Assembly (NCBI GenBank): GCA_958510875.1
Contig: OY294068.1
Span: 85,785,043 to 85,849,042 of the forward strand
Length of the DNA stretch: 64,000 nucleotides
Source: Endomychus coccineus
Taxonomy: Eukaryota; Arthropoda; Insecta; Coleoptera; Endomychidae
Direction of reading: 5' to 3'
Position numbers and translations under genes: made by a program. Of this stretch, positions 10,504 to 20,943 are shown in pieces (the first letter of the stretch is position 1; the number at the start of each line of letters is the position of its first letter). The notes under the pieces are model-generated. The model was not told the DNA's origin and searched no databases. It saw only the letters and a program-made list of their open reading frames with translations.

Positions 10504-13500
10504 ATGGTTTCAATTGCTAAAATCAGTGGGGAGATTGTGAACATTATCAATGAGGCTCAACGTGATTTCTTAAATTCGAAATTATCCCCTCAGGAAATAA
10601 CAAAGTTATTAGGTTTCTGTACTAAGTACATTAGGACTTTTTCCCGGCATTCAACTAAAGATACCTTGAATTTACCGTGTAAGAACCAACTGCAGTGTAA
10701 TATTGGGCATTTGAAAAGATTCAAAATTTTATTAGAGATCCGAAATAAACCCCCTATAACTTATAAGAACCGTTGTGAGCGAATCCGTTGGGAGGATGGT
10801 AAATGCGCATTTTCCCAACCGATTTGAACTGGCTTTATAACAAACATTTCACATTTAGACCCAATAAATTTTTTATATGATGTTTTTCATCTTTCCAGCC
10901 CTAGAATCACCAAAAGTTTACATACATACAATTTTCTCAAGGTAAACACTACATTTTGTGGGGAATATATGCGGCTTAATGCGATCGACGAGCTTATTCA
11001 AACAGAGTATAAATATTTCCACACCAAATCCGCTCCAATAGATTCGTTTACAAATTTATTGAAGTGGTTCAAGGAGAATGTGATTTATAAAGTCCAAGTA
11101 AAACTGGATGATTTTTTGAAACGCGACTCGGGATGGAGCCTTAGAGAGGATATAAGTTTGGGGATAAATATAAACAAGCACAAAACGATGAATTCGGGGT
11201 CATCGTATATAGTTCTGCCAAAAGAAATACTCCTAAAGCATGCTGTTATTGATATTAAAAATCACGACGAATATTGTTTTGCCTGGGCAGTAACAGCTGG
11301 GTTATATCCTACTACTAACCCACATTCAGATCGTGTTCCTCCATACCCGCATTTCAGTAATGTTTTAAATTTACAAAATCTAACGTTTCCCCTTACTTCA
11401 TCACAAACTCCAACTTTCGTGAAAAAAAAACGATATTTCAACTCATGTATTCGTTTTGGAATTATGTGGAGGTAATGAGCATTGAGAACAGGGGGAGAAA
11501 TTGAAGGTTATTCCTGCAAATTTAACCAAAAACAAATTAGAGAGACATTTCAATTTACTGTTAATCCAAGATAAATATTATCGGGATGTAGAACCTGCGA
11601 AATCCATAAATTTCATTGACCCCACAGTTAAATTTCACTATTGCCCAATTAAAAATTTATCAAGACTTGTAAATTCTCAAATTAGTTGGAACAACAAAAC
11701 TTACTTGTGCGAGAGATGTTTAAATTATTTCAAGAGCGAGAATAAGTATAAGAATCACATTGAGGATTATGGTATAATGAACATGTGTAAAATTGCATTC
11801 CCCGAGGATGCTTATATAAAATTTAAGAATCACTCAAACAAACTACCTGTACCATTTATTATTTATTTTAACTTTGAAGCCCTCCTATTACCGATTCAGA
11901 ACTGCTCTCAATCTAATGTGAGTTAATATACGAACAAAACACAGCTACACGAGGCGTATAATGTTGGGTATTATTTAAAATGTCAATTTAACAATTCCCT
12001 ATCACGATTTGATAGTTATAGAGGATCAGACTCGGCCAAATGGTTGACAGATCAGCTAGATAAAATTGGAGAATTTATCGATCTAAAACTTAAATCTATT
12101 GTACCTTTGGACTTGAATGGTATTAGCTTACTTGATATAATGAAAGAAACGAAATGCCATATTTGCGAGAGGCAGTTCGAAGAGGGAGATGTTCGTGTTA
12201 GAGATCATTGCCATTTCACGAGCAAATATCGAGGATTAGCCCATCAAGATTGTAATCTAAATCATAAATATGGATTCGTAGTACCTGTTGTGGCTCATAA
12301 CCTCATTGGGTACGATATGTTTTAGCTGATTCGAGATATAGCCAAATCGTCCAAACGAAATATTCAAATACTCCCAATCAATAAAGAGAAATACATAACT
12401 TTCACTAGAAGTACCAAAGATTCTGTAGTTAAATTTCGCTTCATCGAGCTTGGGCAAATTAGTGTCATATTTGAAGGTGGAGAATTTGAATATTTTGAAA
12501 AGCGAGTTTGCGTACTTATCCGATGAAAATTTTAAATTATTAACGCGCAAGGGGGTATTTCCCTATGAGCACTTGGATGATTGGTGTAAATTGAACAAGG
12601 AAATTCTTCCTCCAATAGAAAAATTCTTCAATAAATTACGCGACGAATCGATAAGTGAGGATGATTATAAGCATGCTCAAACAATTTGGAATAGCTTTAA
12701 TTGTAGAAATTTGGGTGATTATTCGGATTTATATTTGAAAACGGATGTTTTATTATTGGCCGATGTATTTGAGAATTTCCGCAGCGAATGTATAGATCTT
12801 TTTGCTTTAGATCCGGCCCACTATTTCACGGTTCCCTCCTTCACGTGGGACTCTATGTTAAAATATACAAACGTGTCTTTACAATATTTGAAAGACATCG
12901 ATATGGTCTTATTTGTGGAGAAGGGAATTCGTGGAGGTGTGAGCCAATGCAGTAATCGATTTGCAAAGGCCAATAATAAATAAATGCATAATCACGATCC
13001 GCAAAAAGAGAATAGTTACCTCATGCATATTGACGTTTGTAATTTGTACGGATGGGCTATGATTCAATATTTGCCCTATGATGGGTTCAAGTGAGTTGAA
13101 AACCCCGATGATGTGGACGTTCAAAACGTCTCAGACGGAAGCCCAATTGGCTATATATTGGAAGTCGATTTAGATTAATCCGCTGAACTACATGATCTGC
13201 ATAAAGATCTCCCTCTTTGTCCCACTCACACAGAACTCCCCGACAGTAAATTGTCTAAATTATTAACAACTCTTCACAATGAATCTAAATATATCATTCA
13301 CTATCGAAATTTGAAACAATGTTTGGCGCTGGGGATGGTGCTGAAAAAAGTTCTTAGAATTTTGGAATTCAAGCAAGCTCCGTGGCTTAAAGCATACATA
13401 GACCTTAACACTAGATTGAGGGCGGCTTCTAAGAATGCATTTGAAATAGCTCTCTTCAAGCTGCTAATCAACGCAATTTTTGGTGAATCTATGGAGAATG

Positions 13501-14266
13501 TACGAAAGCATAGACTAGTTAGATTAGTTAATAAATGGTACGGGCCCTACGGGGCTCGCTATTATATTTCCCAGCCCAATTTCAATAGCAGCAAGATATT
13601 TGAGGAGAATTTGGTGGCCATCGAACCAAATAAATTAGAAGTTTTATTCAACAAACACATCTATGTGAGGATGTCTATTTTGGACATTTCCAAAACTTGC
13701 GCTTATGATTTTCATTATGGCTTCATGCTGAAATTATATAGAGACCCGAATTGATGCGATTATGCTATACCGACACCGACAGTTTGATTTATCACATTAT
13801 CACAAACGATGACATTTATGAGTCAATTATAAATATAAATATCGGGAAATTTGACATGAGTGATTAAGCCCCAGACAACCTCTTCAAGATTCCTCAAGTC
13901 AACAAAAAAGTAGTCTTAATGAAAGACGACAACAAAGGGCTCATTATGGATAAGTTCGTTGGTTTGCGGGCAAAAATGTACAGCTTCACTGTTCAAAATC
14001 AAAATCATGATGCTGATGACGTCACTAAGAAAGCCAAAGGGGTGCGAGAGTATGTCTTACGAAACACGATTACATTCGAGGACAACGTTAGATGTCTAGA
14101 AGAGAACATAGAGATGTATCGCGTCGAGAGATCTATCCGCTCTTTCGACCTTAAACTTAACACCATTGAGCAGAATAAAATCGCTTTGAGCCCCTTTGAT
14201 GATAAGAGGGTAATATTGGGGGATAAAACAAGCACCCTACCTTATGGTCACTATTCCTTAGGTTAG
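10504..14266 (+). pseudogene. Polinton protein-primed family B DNA polymerase (degenerate)
   Basis: The replicative polymerase of the element: a family B enzyme with N-terminal exonuclease and C-terminal polymerase regions. Pieces in order: N-terminal part 10504-10827 (ends KCAF...); 10969-11475 with DSGWSLREDI and YCFAWAV; 11501-11926, a C-x2-C...H zinc motif and the exonuclease I box, here FNFE; 12044-12325, a CHIC...DHCHF...CNLNHKY endonuclease VII-like zinc motif; 12450-12983; polymerase motif A as DVCNLYG near 13035; motif B KLLINAIFG near 13460; motif C YTDTDS near 13765; C-terminus to 14266. At least ten stops or frameshifts separate these pieces (for example TAA at about 12981 and 13179, TGA at 13752). 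The Asp of exonuclease motif I has become Asn. The gene is inactive, although the motifs make the assignment secure. Confidence 0.92.
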
Positions 14267-14555
14267 AATTAAGATTTTTTGTTTTTAAATTTTAGTATTA
14301 AGATATTTGTATATTGAGTAGTGTAAATTATATATGTATTTCATTTTAAATTATAGGGTTAAGATATTTATAAGTAATTATACACATTTTTAATCATTTG
14401 GGCAATTTTGTTGATTTAGATGTATATCTTATATACATTTGGGTATACGTATTTTTTGATCTAATAAATATTTTTATGTGGAAGTTTGGGTGTTTCAATA
14501 AAAAACAAACAAAAGAATAGCATCAATTTTTTAATGTTCGAAATCATACATAACT
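14267..14555. other. AT-rich convergent intergenic region
   Basis: Lies between the PolB stop and the first minus-strand gene, where the two transcription units converge. It contains AATAAA-type signals (for example ATCTAATAAATATT near 14460 and CAATAAAAAAC near 14495), consistent with poly(A) sites; no gene. Confidence 0.5.
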
Positions 14556-15192
14556 TTATTTTTTTAGAAAAATAACAGTATTGGTCAATAAACAGTCGGG
14601 CGAAATACCGATGGAACAATACAAGAGGGTCATTTCATCAGGCTGCTGCTGCTGGTCTCTCGTACTTTTAATTATATCAATAACATTATGATAGTATGTA
14701 GAAAATCCAAAATATTCCAGAAAAGACACTCGATGTGATAGCACTTCATCCTTGATTCGAATTATTTCTCGAACATCTACCTCACACAACCACACGGATA
14801 TTGTGCTTTGTAACTTGAAGTAATTTAACATTATTGAAGTACACAAGTTGACAGTATTCATCGTATAATATGGGTGCAGCATCGAAATCTGATTGTGAAA
14901 TTGCGAAGAATTCATTGATTTTCACTCGAAATATATCGATGAAATCGATCCATTCCAACAGGCCAAAGCTAAGTTTACAATTTTGGAAATATAGAATAAG
15001 TGAGATTGTGGGTGAGAAGGTTCGTACAGGGCTCAATCCACATTCGATTTCATAACTTCCCTCACCAACGGGTACGTTGTATTCATCAATAGAAATGGCT
15101 CATCTTTTGCCTTCATCTCAAATCCGATCCAAATCGGAACAGCAGCTGCTGCTGCTATCTTCCGTTGCGCCACCACTAACCTGAGACAACAT
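14556..15192 (-). pseudogene. Polinton hypothetical gene with frameshifts
   Basis: On the minus strand an ATG at 15192 starts a serine- and cysteine-rich leader (MLSQVSGG..., stop near 15118). A second frame continues through DEYNVPVGEGSYEIECGLS (about 15085-15030) and WIDFIDIFRVKINEFF to about 14815, where the frame shifts again into the C-terminal part ending at 14556. Together about 210 residues. I cannot assign a family. It is the last gene of the minus-strand block, downstream of the next hypothetical gene and integrase, so it belongs to that transcription unit. Confidence 0.5.
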
Positions 15193-15328
15193 CTTCTTAA
15201 AACTGTTCTGGATTGTTCGATTCACTAGAACCTAACCCTCACCAAATATTTACACCACGCACATGCGCAGGTCATTAGCAGCATATTTCTTTGATTTGAT
15301 TGAAAGTTTGGATGAGAACATCGAAGCA

Positions 15329-15833
15329 TTAAACTTGTAGTGTTGGGGGAGGAGAAAATTTGTGGTGTTGGTTGCGAGCCCCATCGGCTATGTTTGAGTC
15401 GAAGAAGAAAGTTTTATTAGAAGTTTCTCTACGAATACCTCGTAGATCCATTATTTCACATCGGTAAGGCAGAAGCGCGACCCGATAAAAATCAACATCA
15501 ATATCATGTAGCACTTTGTAACAATCAAGTATATAGGACCCCGGTTTTGGGATTATACCGGAAATTTGATGTAATATGAATTTCTTCCATCTATTTTCGT
15601 ATATAAAGTAGCCTTCAACATTCATATCAATTATCCCCCAGTCGTTTTCGAGTGGGTTGAACGGCTCCAATAATGAACGTTACAAATTCTCCTGCGATTA
15701 TCCAATTTTTGGATGGTAATTGTAATTCTTCGAGGGTTTTCATCAAACTCGGACATACACTTATAAATTGTTTTGCATCGTACACGGTGGTAAGCACATT
15801 ATGAACAAAACTGTTGTATAATTGCGAAGACAT
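15329..15833 (-). pseudogene. Polinton hypothetical gene, one frameshift
   Basis: The ATG at 15833 begins MSSQLYNSFVHNV; this frame runs to about 15630. An overlapping frame entered near 15660 continues with NPLENDWGIIDMNVEGYF, FILHQISGIIPKPGSYIL and ends at 15329. The 44-bp overlap indicates one protein of about 165 residues broken by a single frameshift. No recognised domain. It lies 75 bp downstream of the integrase gene in the same direction. Confidence 0.55.
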
Positions 15834-15908
15834 TTCCACGCAGACTGATTCGATTATTTGACTTCCACTTGGTTGGACCCCAAAAAGGAAGGCATGCGCA
15901 GCAGCACA

Positions 15909-16819
15909 TTATACAACATCAGAATTTTCAATCCAACTTTTCTCTTTTATGCCGTACCATTTTACATACATTTTGTCACACTTTTTTCGGAGCACCTTCT
16001 CGATCAAATAAACATCTGACTGTTCGGTTTTCTGCAATTCTTCCTCGTAGAAACAGCCGCTGATTGGTGAGCTGGTCATATCTTCGAGTAGATAAGTGAC
16101 TGGGTTGGTAATTTTTACTTTGATGATTTTAAATAATCCGGTACTGCAATTGGGCGTATACCCCTTCTCAAAAATATGTTTAGCTTTACTTATTTGCACA
16201 ACATCCCCTACGTGGTATTTGTGGGGCAGGGCCAACTTAATGTGCGAGTAAGATTTCTTCAATATCCGACTTTCATTCTGTTCCGTAACCTTGAACGGAG
16301 CCATTTTTATAGTTCTATGTTTACGTTGGTTATATTTTTCGGTGACTTCTTGGAGTATATCCACCCATTTGTATTTCCCGCTCAGACTGAATTGCTTGTA
16401 GATCGCTTCTTTCAACGTTCGAATGACACGTTCAGCAATGGCGGCTTTCTTCATAGAATACTTATTATAATGGTTGATTTTGTGTTTTTTCATTAGCTCA
16501 TGAAAGTGCTTGTTGAAGAATTCTTTACTTCGATCGCTTTGTAGGTTCTTAGGCGTACGTTGCCGTTCTAACAATATTGATCTGACAGCTCTTCGGCCGA
16601 TATCGTTTTCAGCGGGCGTGTCCATAGAAATTTCGAGGAGCAATCGATCACCACCAAAATATATTTGAATCCGCGAGTTTCGCGCGCATAATTACCCATT
16701 TCCGCAAGATCCATTTGCCACAAGTCATCCAACCTCTTTATGATTGTTCTGCAACGTTTAAAATTCTTTCTAACAGGCTTATGAAGCTCATTAACCACCT
16801 GCGCTTTACCCTGCATCAT
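15909..16819 (-). pseudogene. Polinton integrase (rve family with chromodomain), one frameshift
   Basis: The retrovirus-like integrase that inserts the element. From ATG 16819 the N-terminal part reaches the catalytic core: the first Asp is in WQMDLAEMGN, the second in QSDRSKEFF, and the Glu in AAIAERVIRTLKEA, 34 residues after the second Asp, as in DDE integrases. After the core comes a basic SH3-like segment (HVGDVVQISKAKHIFEKG) and a C-terminal chromodomain-like module (MYVKWYGIKEKSWIE) ending at 15909. The frame changes once between about 16568 and 16643, so full-length protein cannot be made. The usual N-terminal zinc-binding part seems short or lost; the codons before the ATG are arginine-rich and do not continue it clearly. 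Confidence 0.92.
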
Positions 16820-16945
16820 TTTTTGGATCGATCGACGTCGTCGTTGCCGTAGCTAATAACTTTTGTGGTGGTGAGGAGGTGGTAGGAGCTCTTTTATAAG
16901 GATGATGATATGATGTAATTCCCTTTTTTGATTGGTAGACCATCG

Positions 16946-17737
16946 TCAAACTGATCTATCAATCGCTTGTTCTATTTGAGATAGTCTGCTTTCGATGGTC
17001 TGTATACGTGTGGTCATGGCTGGTTCAATAGTACTAAGCGTTTTATAGTCTAATTCTATAGTTATCAGTTTACTATTGATGGTCTGTATATGTTCGAATA
17101 GGTTGTCATATTTCGAATTGTTTTCTTGATCGTTACTAATGAGTGTTTTATAGTCTTCACGTATTTTCTTCAATAATTCTTCAAGATTAGCCTCATTTGC
17201 TTTATTAGTTTTGAACGATGCTATCATACCATCTACAAGTTTTCCAATTTTAATTCTATTTTGCGTTGTAGAATCAATCAGAGAGTCTGTGAATTTTCTT
17301 TTTAAACGTGAAGGATACCCCCTCATCATGTATACTCTGTTTTATAGCTGTAGAGTAAACATTACTTTGATTTTTGTATGACTGTATTTCGGTATGGAGG
17401 ATCTTCAAATATTCGCGAAGTGCATCTATTAATCGTGTTGAACTTGGAATTGAGAAATTCATGATGTTATCAACGTTTATATGAATGGTTGCATACTTCA
17501 CAAAATCTTCGTTTTAATTCGTATTCACTCTAGTGATAGCGTTATCTACATATGCTTTGTTCGTAAAATCATTAGCGGAGATGGTATTTTCACATTACAA
17601 ATTTTCAAATTTTCCATATCCACATCACCTTCGGGTGTATGTCTTAAAATGTTCATAAACATCGATCTGCGTTTGAAAACATCGACGATGCTATCGCCCG
17701 ACGCATACGATCACCTACCGAACTTATCAAGACTCAT
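16946..17737 (-). pseudogene. Polinton fibre-like gene: hairpin-type head motif plus coiled coil (inferred)
   Basis: On the minus strand the ATG at 17737 opens MSLDKFGR, then a stop; the frame goes on with SGDSIVDVFKRRSMF and DMENLKICNVKIPS, and after a one-base shift ANDFTNKAYVDNAITR (to about 17520). This D..NL.I.NV..P..x.D...K.Y pattern is like the repeated N-terminal hairpins of phage and virus tail or spike fibres. The rest (17501-16946, in two overlapping frames) is a long heptad-rich segment (for example LLKKIREDYKTLI and IQTIESRLSQIEQAI), predicted as coiled coil, as in trimeric fibre shafts. About 255 residues in total. Role at the virion vertex is inference from pattern and location next to ATPase and integrase. 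At least three lesions. Confidence 0.5.
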
Positions 17738-17770
17738 TATATGAATGCTGGGGGGTGGAAGTAATCAATA

Positions 17771-18240
17771 CTAATATATAATGTCCGCCTCTCTTAGTTC
17801 ATTTATTATAGCGACAATTTCATTATCATGCGAAGTATTCCCAGCTTGTTGTGATGCCATCAGTAGTTTTAACCGATTCACCAGCTCGTTTGGATCATCC
17901 CAAAAAATATATTCCATAGGCTTCTTGTTGTATGTTAAATGTAAACCGCTGCCGCTTGCTGCTGCCGAAATCGTCTCCGACGACGACGATGTTGACCGAA
18001 ACATAGGTTTAATTATGGACATGTACTTTGTCGCACTAGTACCCTTCAAACGCCCATTAATATTTTTATGTGCAATTGTTAACCTCAAATTTTCTTTGTA
18101 TGCCGCTCTGTCGTTATTCGTGAAGTTTCTGGGCGTTTTGTAGAATATAAGGTCGTTTAATCCAGGTGTTACCTTTGCGCTTTATCTTGCGGTTTCTTTC
18201 GATATTCTCCCCGAATAGTATCTTTTAACACATAGAATCT
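17771..18240 (-). pseudogene. Conserved Polinton protein, C-terminal module (frameshifted continuation of the ATPase frame)
   Basis: Downstream of the ATPase stop at 18239 the minus strand continues, after a frame change near 18170, with TPGLNDLIFYKTPRNF and then the open frame 18088-17771. The latter ends with YIFWDDPNELVNRLKLLM followed by ASQQAGN and a NEI...ELREADII tail. The WDDPNEL and ELREA motifs mark a conserved uncharacterised protein that I associate with insect Polintons; function unknown. Its N-terminal half corresponds to the acidic stretch at about 18580-18240 (EQLFKPITTPL, then a Glu/Asp-rich run) that is read in frame with the ATPase here. Confidence 0.6.
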
Positions 18241-19240
18241 AGCCGGCAGAGCTCGCATCGTAAACAGGTCCATATTCTTTGTCGATTTTCTTGTTTTTCT
18301 CCCAATGTTCTTGAACGTATTTACTCACTTGTTGGGGATAATGTGCAAGTGAAGGTTCAACCTCGGTCATAGCATCATCGAACGCGTCATCCTTCTCCTC
18401 CCCCTCCAATTCTTCTTCATCATCATCTTCAGGTTCTAATTTTATTTCTTTTTTCATTGACTTCACAGCAGGATATTTAATTATTTTAACAATCCCTTTC
18501 AATGGTGTGGTGATAGGTTTGAACAGTTGTTCTATTGATTCGTCTTCTTCAGATTTACCCAGTTTCAAGGCCAGATATTTCTTTCTTATAGACACGTTCA
18601 AATCGAAATCCTTAGCAAAGACCAAAGTTCCAAAATTATCCGTCCAGCACATGGCGCACATCTTCTTGAACTGATTGAAATCGACGTCGGGCGATATGTG
18701 GTCATCAAATCCATGCTTCAAATTGATCTAGTCCTGCTTAAAAAGAACGATCAAATTACTATTGTCGCTTATAAATTGTTTCTGTATTTTCGAGTACGTT
18801 TGACACAGATATGCCGCATCGATATTCTTATGTCTACACATGGAATAGTATTTCGGAATTTTTTGCTGGCCTTCCCACGCGATATCATCAAAAAAGAATA
18901 TTGAATTCGCTCTAGCCTCGTTCGGACTTATTATATCGTCGTTGTCTTTATAGGGAAAATAGCCAACACCTTTAACTCGATCTAAAATTCCCTGCAACAG
19001 TCGATACTTGGGCTGATACAACGACTTTGAGTATATGTAGACGTTTTTGAACTTTGTCCCATTCGGATTGAATAATAGCGATAACATCACGTTCGTTTTA
19101 CTACACCCACTAGGTCCACAAATTATTGCGCGAAAAGAGTCTGTTAACAATTCACCATGTTTACCGACGCGATTAGTAGTCGTCGACCCTATGTCTAAAT
19201 TTACGATGGGTAGTGTCTGCTCTTGTTGAAAGGTCTTCAT
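18239..19240 (-). pseudogene. Polinton packaging ATPase (FtsK/HerA type), one nonsense codon; in-frame fusion downstream
   Basis: The genome-packaging ATPase. The ATG at 19240 begins MKTFQQEQTLPIV. Walker A is IICGPSGCSKTNVML near residue 40 (the Gly before Lys is Ser here) and Walker B is SIFFFDDIAW near residue 113. The frame meets TAG at 18728-18730 and continues without any frame change through INLKHGFDDHISPDVDF and a cysteine pair to about 18600. It then runs on, still in frame, into an acidic segment (Glu/Asp-rich, about 18470-18370) that I would expect to belong to the next gene, and stops at 18239. Thus there are one in-frame nonsense codon and an apparent gene fusion. The ATPase assignment is firm; whether the fusion is ancestral or a deletion is open. 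Confidence 0.85.
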
Positions 19241-19267
19241 ATTGTGAGGTAGTTTAATTCAGATGTT

Positions 19268-19308
19268 TGTATATATAAATAGAAACGTTCGGAGATCACG
19301 AGCTCAGT
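19268..19308 (+). promoter_or_regulatory. Core promoter for the right-hand virion gene block (TATA plus arthropod initiator)
   Basis: The 72-bp gap between the divergent ATPase (-) and PLA2-like (+) genes contains TATATAAATAG (from 19270) and, about 30 bp downstream, TCAGT at 19304-19308, the arthropod initiator consensus. The PLA2-like ATG follows at 19313, giving a leader of only a few bases. Spacing and position fit a pol II core promoter. Confidence 0.6.
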
Positions 19309-19312
19309 ATCA

Positions 19313-20086
19313 ATGTTGATCCATCAGGGTGAAGGCTTGTTGAATTCGCTCATAGACAGTCTCCCGTTCGAAGTACATATTCCATCAAATCAATTCTGTG
19401 GCCTGGATACTAAGCTAGAGAAGCGACTTGCGCGTGGCGTTAAAGGTGTTAATCTGTTGGATTCGGCCTGCCGCGAACACGACATAGCTTATTCCCAGCA
19501 CAAATCTCTAGAAGATCGTCATAAGGCCGATAAAATATTAGAGGACGCAGCTTGGCAGCGTGTTAAATCTAACGACGCTAAGGCTGGCGAAAGACTAGCT
19601 AGTCTATTGGTTACCGGAGGAATGAAAGTTGAACGTAAACTAGGAATGGATCTTCAGAAACGCGGTCGTCGTGGAGGATGTTGCTTTCGGAAAGATATAG
19701 TGGGAAATATTTCCAAGTCAATGGAACCGTCTGCATCGTTGCAAAAGTCCGCCATGAATGCATTGAAAGCTGCAGGAATAGCTATTAAGCGAGTAGGAGG
19801 TAAGCAGCGTGTTAAAGTACCACGCATAATACCACTGCCAAAATCTGGAGGATTCCTCCCGTTATTACTACCTATTTTGGGGGCGCTGGGGGCCCTAGGG
19901 TCTGTGGCGGGTGGTGCAAGTGCCATCGCTAATATAATCAATGCTAAAAATGCCAAAAAGAAGCTTGAAGAGGATCAGCGTCATCATGCAGCTATGGAAT
20001 CATTAGGTAAAGGATTATACTTGCGGAAGAATGCGAAAGGTGGATTTGGGTTGTATTTGAAGAAACAACAAAAAAACTCTCAATAG
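19313..20086 (+). CDS. PLA2-like minor virion protein with hydrophobic C-terminal region
   Basis: The best preserved virion gene: an uninterrupted 257-residue frame from ATG 19313. Residues about 28-110 form a phospholipase A2-like domain, with FCGLDTKLEKRL in place of the calcium loop and the catalytic ACREHDIAYS helix with the His-Asp pair. After a basic linker (KRGRRGGCC) comes a proline/lysine patch (KVPRIIPLPKSGG), a hydrophobic stretch (LPLLLPILGALGALGSVAG...) and a basic tail. The arrangement resembles minor core or membrane-active proteins of adintoviruses. A PLA2 domain in a virion protein would act on membranes (known for parvoviral proteins; inferred here). It starts a plus-strand block that runs to 23606. 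Whether the calcium loop is competent is uncertain because the usual glycine pattern is altered. Confidence 0.85.
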   Translation: MLIHQGEGLLNSLIDSLPFEVHIPSNQFCGLDTKLEKRLARGVKGVNLLDSACREHDIAYSQHKSLEDRHKADKILEDAAWQRVKSNDAKAGERLASLLVTGGMKVERKLGMDLQKRGRRGGCCFRKDIVGNISKSMEPSASLQKSAMNALKAAGIAIKRVGGKQRVKVPRIIPLPKSGGFLPLLLPILGALGALGSVAGGASAIANIINAKNAKKKLEEDQRHHAAMESLGKGLYLRKNAKGGFGLYLKKQQKNSQ

Positions 20087-20088
20087 AG

Positions 20089-20451
20089 CTACCCAATAGG
20101 CCGTTGTATGACGTGGATTTGGTGCGTTTCACTAAAAAAATGAAAATACCCCATTTTCGTGGTGTCTTTATGCGAGACAATTTACCTAGGAAACCTGCCT
20201 GGAGGCAAGAATGCGCCATTATGAACTTGGATTCGGTCAAAAACAACGGTACTCATTGGGTGGCCTTTAGAAAAATAAATAATCAAGTGGAATACTCTGA
20301 CTCTTTTGGAAATTTGAAACCACCAATGGAACTAGTTCGATATCTGGGTGGTGGGGTTAGAATTTTCTATAATAACGACGCCTATCAAAAGTATGATCAG
20401 GTGATTTGTGGACATTTATGTTTGAAATTTCTCAGTTCTACGTACATCTGA
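20089..20451 (+). CDS. Adenovirus-type cysteine protease (maturation protease)
   Basis: The maturation protease that cleaves virion precursors. The frame is open through 20451 and carries the three active-site blocks: His in NNGTHWVAF, Asp in VEYSDSFGNLKPP, and Cys in VICGHLCLKFL. RGVFMRDNLP near the N-terminus is typical of this family in Polintons. No ATG is found before KMKIPHF at about 20140, yet conserved sequence (LPNRPLYDVDLVRF) lies upstream and overlaps the end of the PLA2-like frame, so the true start is lost, non-ATG, or made by an unusual mechanism. Catalytic residues all look intact, about 115-120 residues long. It belongs with the downstream capsid genes in one transcription unit. 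Confidence 0.85.
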   Translation, partial: LPNRPLYDVDLVRFTKKMKIPHFRGVFMRDNLPRKPAWRQECAIMNLDSVKNNGTHWVAFRKINNQVEYSDSFGNLKPPMELVRYLGGGVRIFYNNDAYQKYDQVICGHLCLKFLSSTYI

Positions 20452-20462
20452 AGCGCGCAGTC

Positions 20463-20914
20463 ATGTCGGAGCCCTACGATAAATTTATCACAAAGATTAT
20501 GCAACAACTTTCTGTTGATATTCCAAGGGCCGGAATGCAGTCAATCATCAGATACGAATATGATAATCTAATAAAGGCAACGGAAAAACCTTCAAGCGAG
20601 CTGACCGAAAGAGACTTATTATTTCTGCCGGTGGATTGGATTTGGTGTTTCTCAATCAGAATGAGGTTCCGAAATATATGTTCAAATCCTTTTACCGTCA
20701 TATGCAGTGTACGGAGCATATCGATGAAGATTGTGATTGCTCACCACCTCCACGCAAACTATGTTCCCAATGTTTATCTGAACGGATTTCGGGGATCATG
20801 GAGACCGAGGTCGGGCATCACGAGAAGCAGGTGATGATCGAAGAAGTGTGCAAAGACGACCCATACTTTATGCGATCATACTCATTCCATCTATTAATGT
20901 TAAAATATGAATAG
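20463..20914 (+). pseudogene. Polinton hypothetical cysteine-rich gene, one frameshift
   Basis: The ATG at 20463 begins MSEPYDKFITKIMQQL and includes IPRAGMQSIIRYEYDNLI and the ELTERDLLFLPVDWIW segment. Near 20630-20650 the frame shifts; the continuing frame has NQNEVPKYMFKSFYRHMQC, then a Cys-rich part (CDC, then LCSQC) that could bind zinc, and ends at 20914. About 145 residues. It sits between protease and minor capsid in the same direction, 29 bp before the minor capsid ATG. I do not know its function. Confidence 0.6.
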
Positions 20915-20943
20915 AAATGTCACAATAAATTCTTATCAGTATC

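Noticed and set aside
19654..19956. 100-residue minus-strand ORF opposite the PLA2-like gene
   Set aside because: Shadow of the intact plus-strand gene with recognised motifs.
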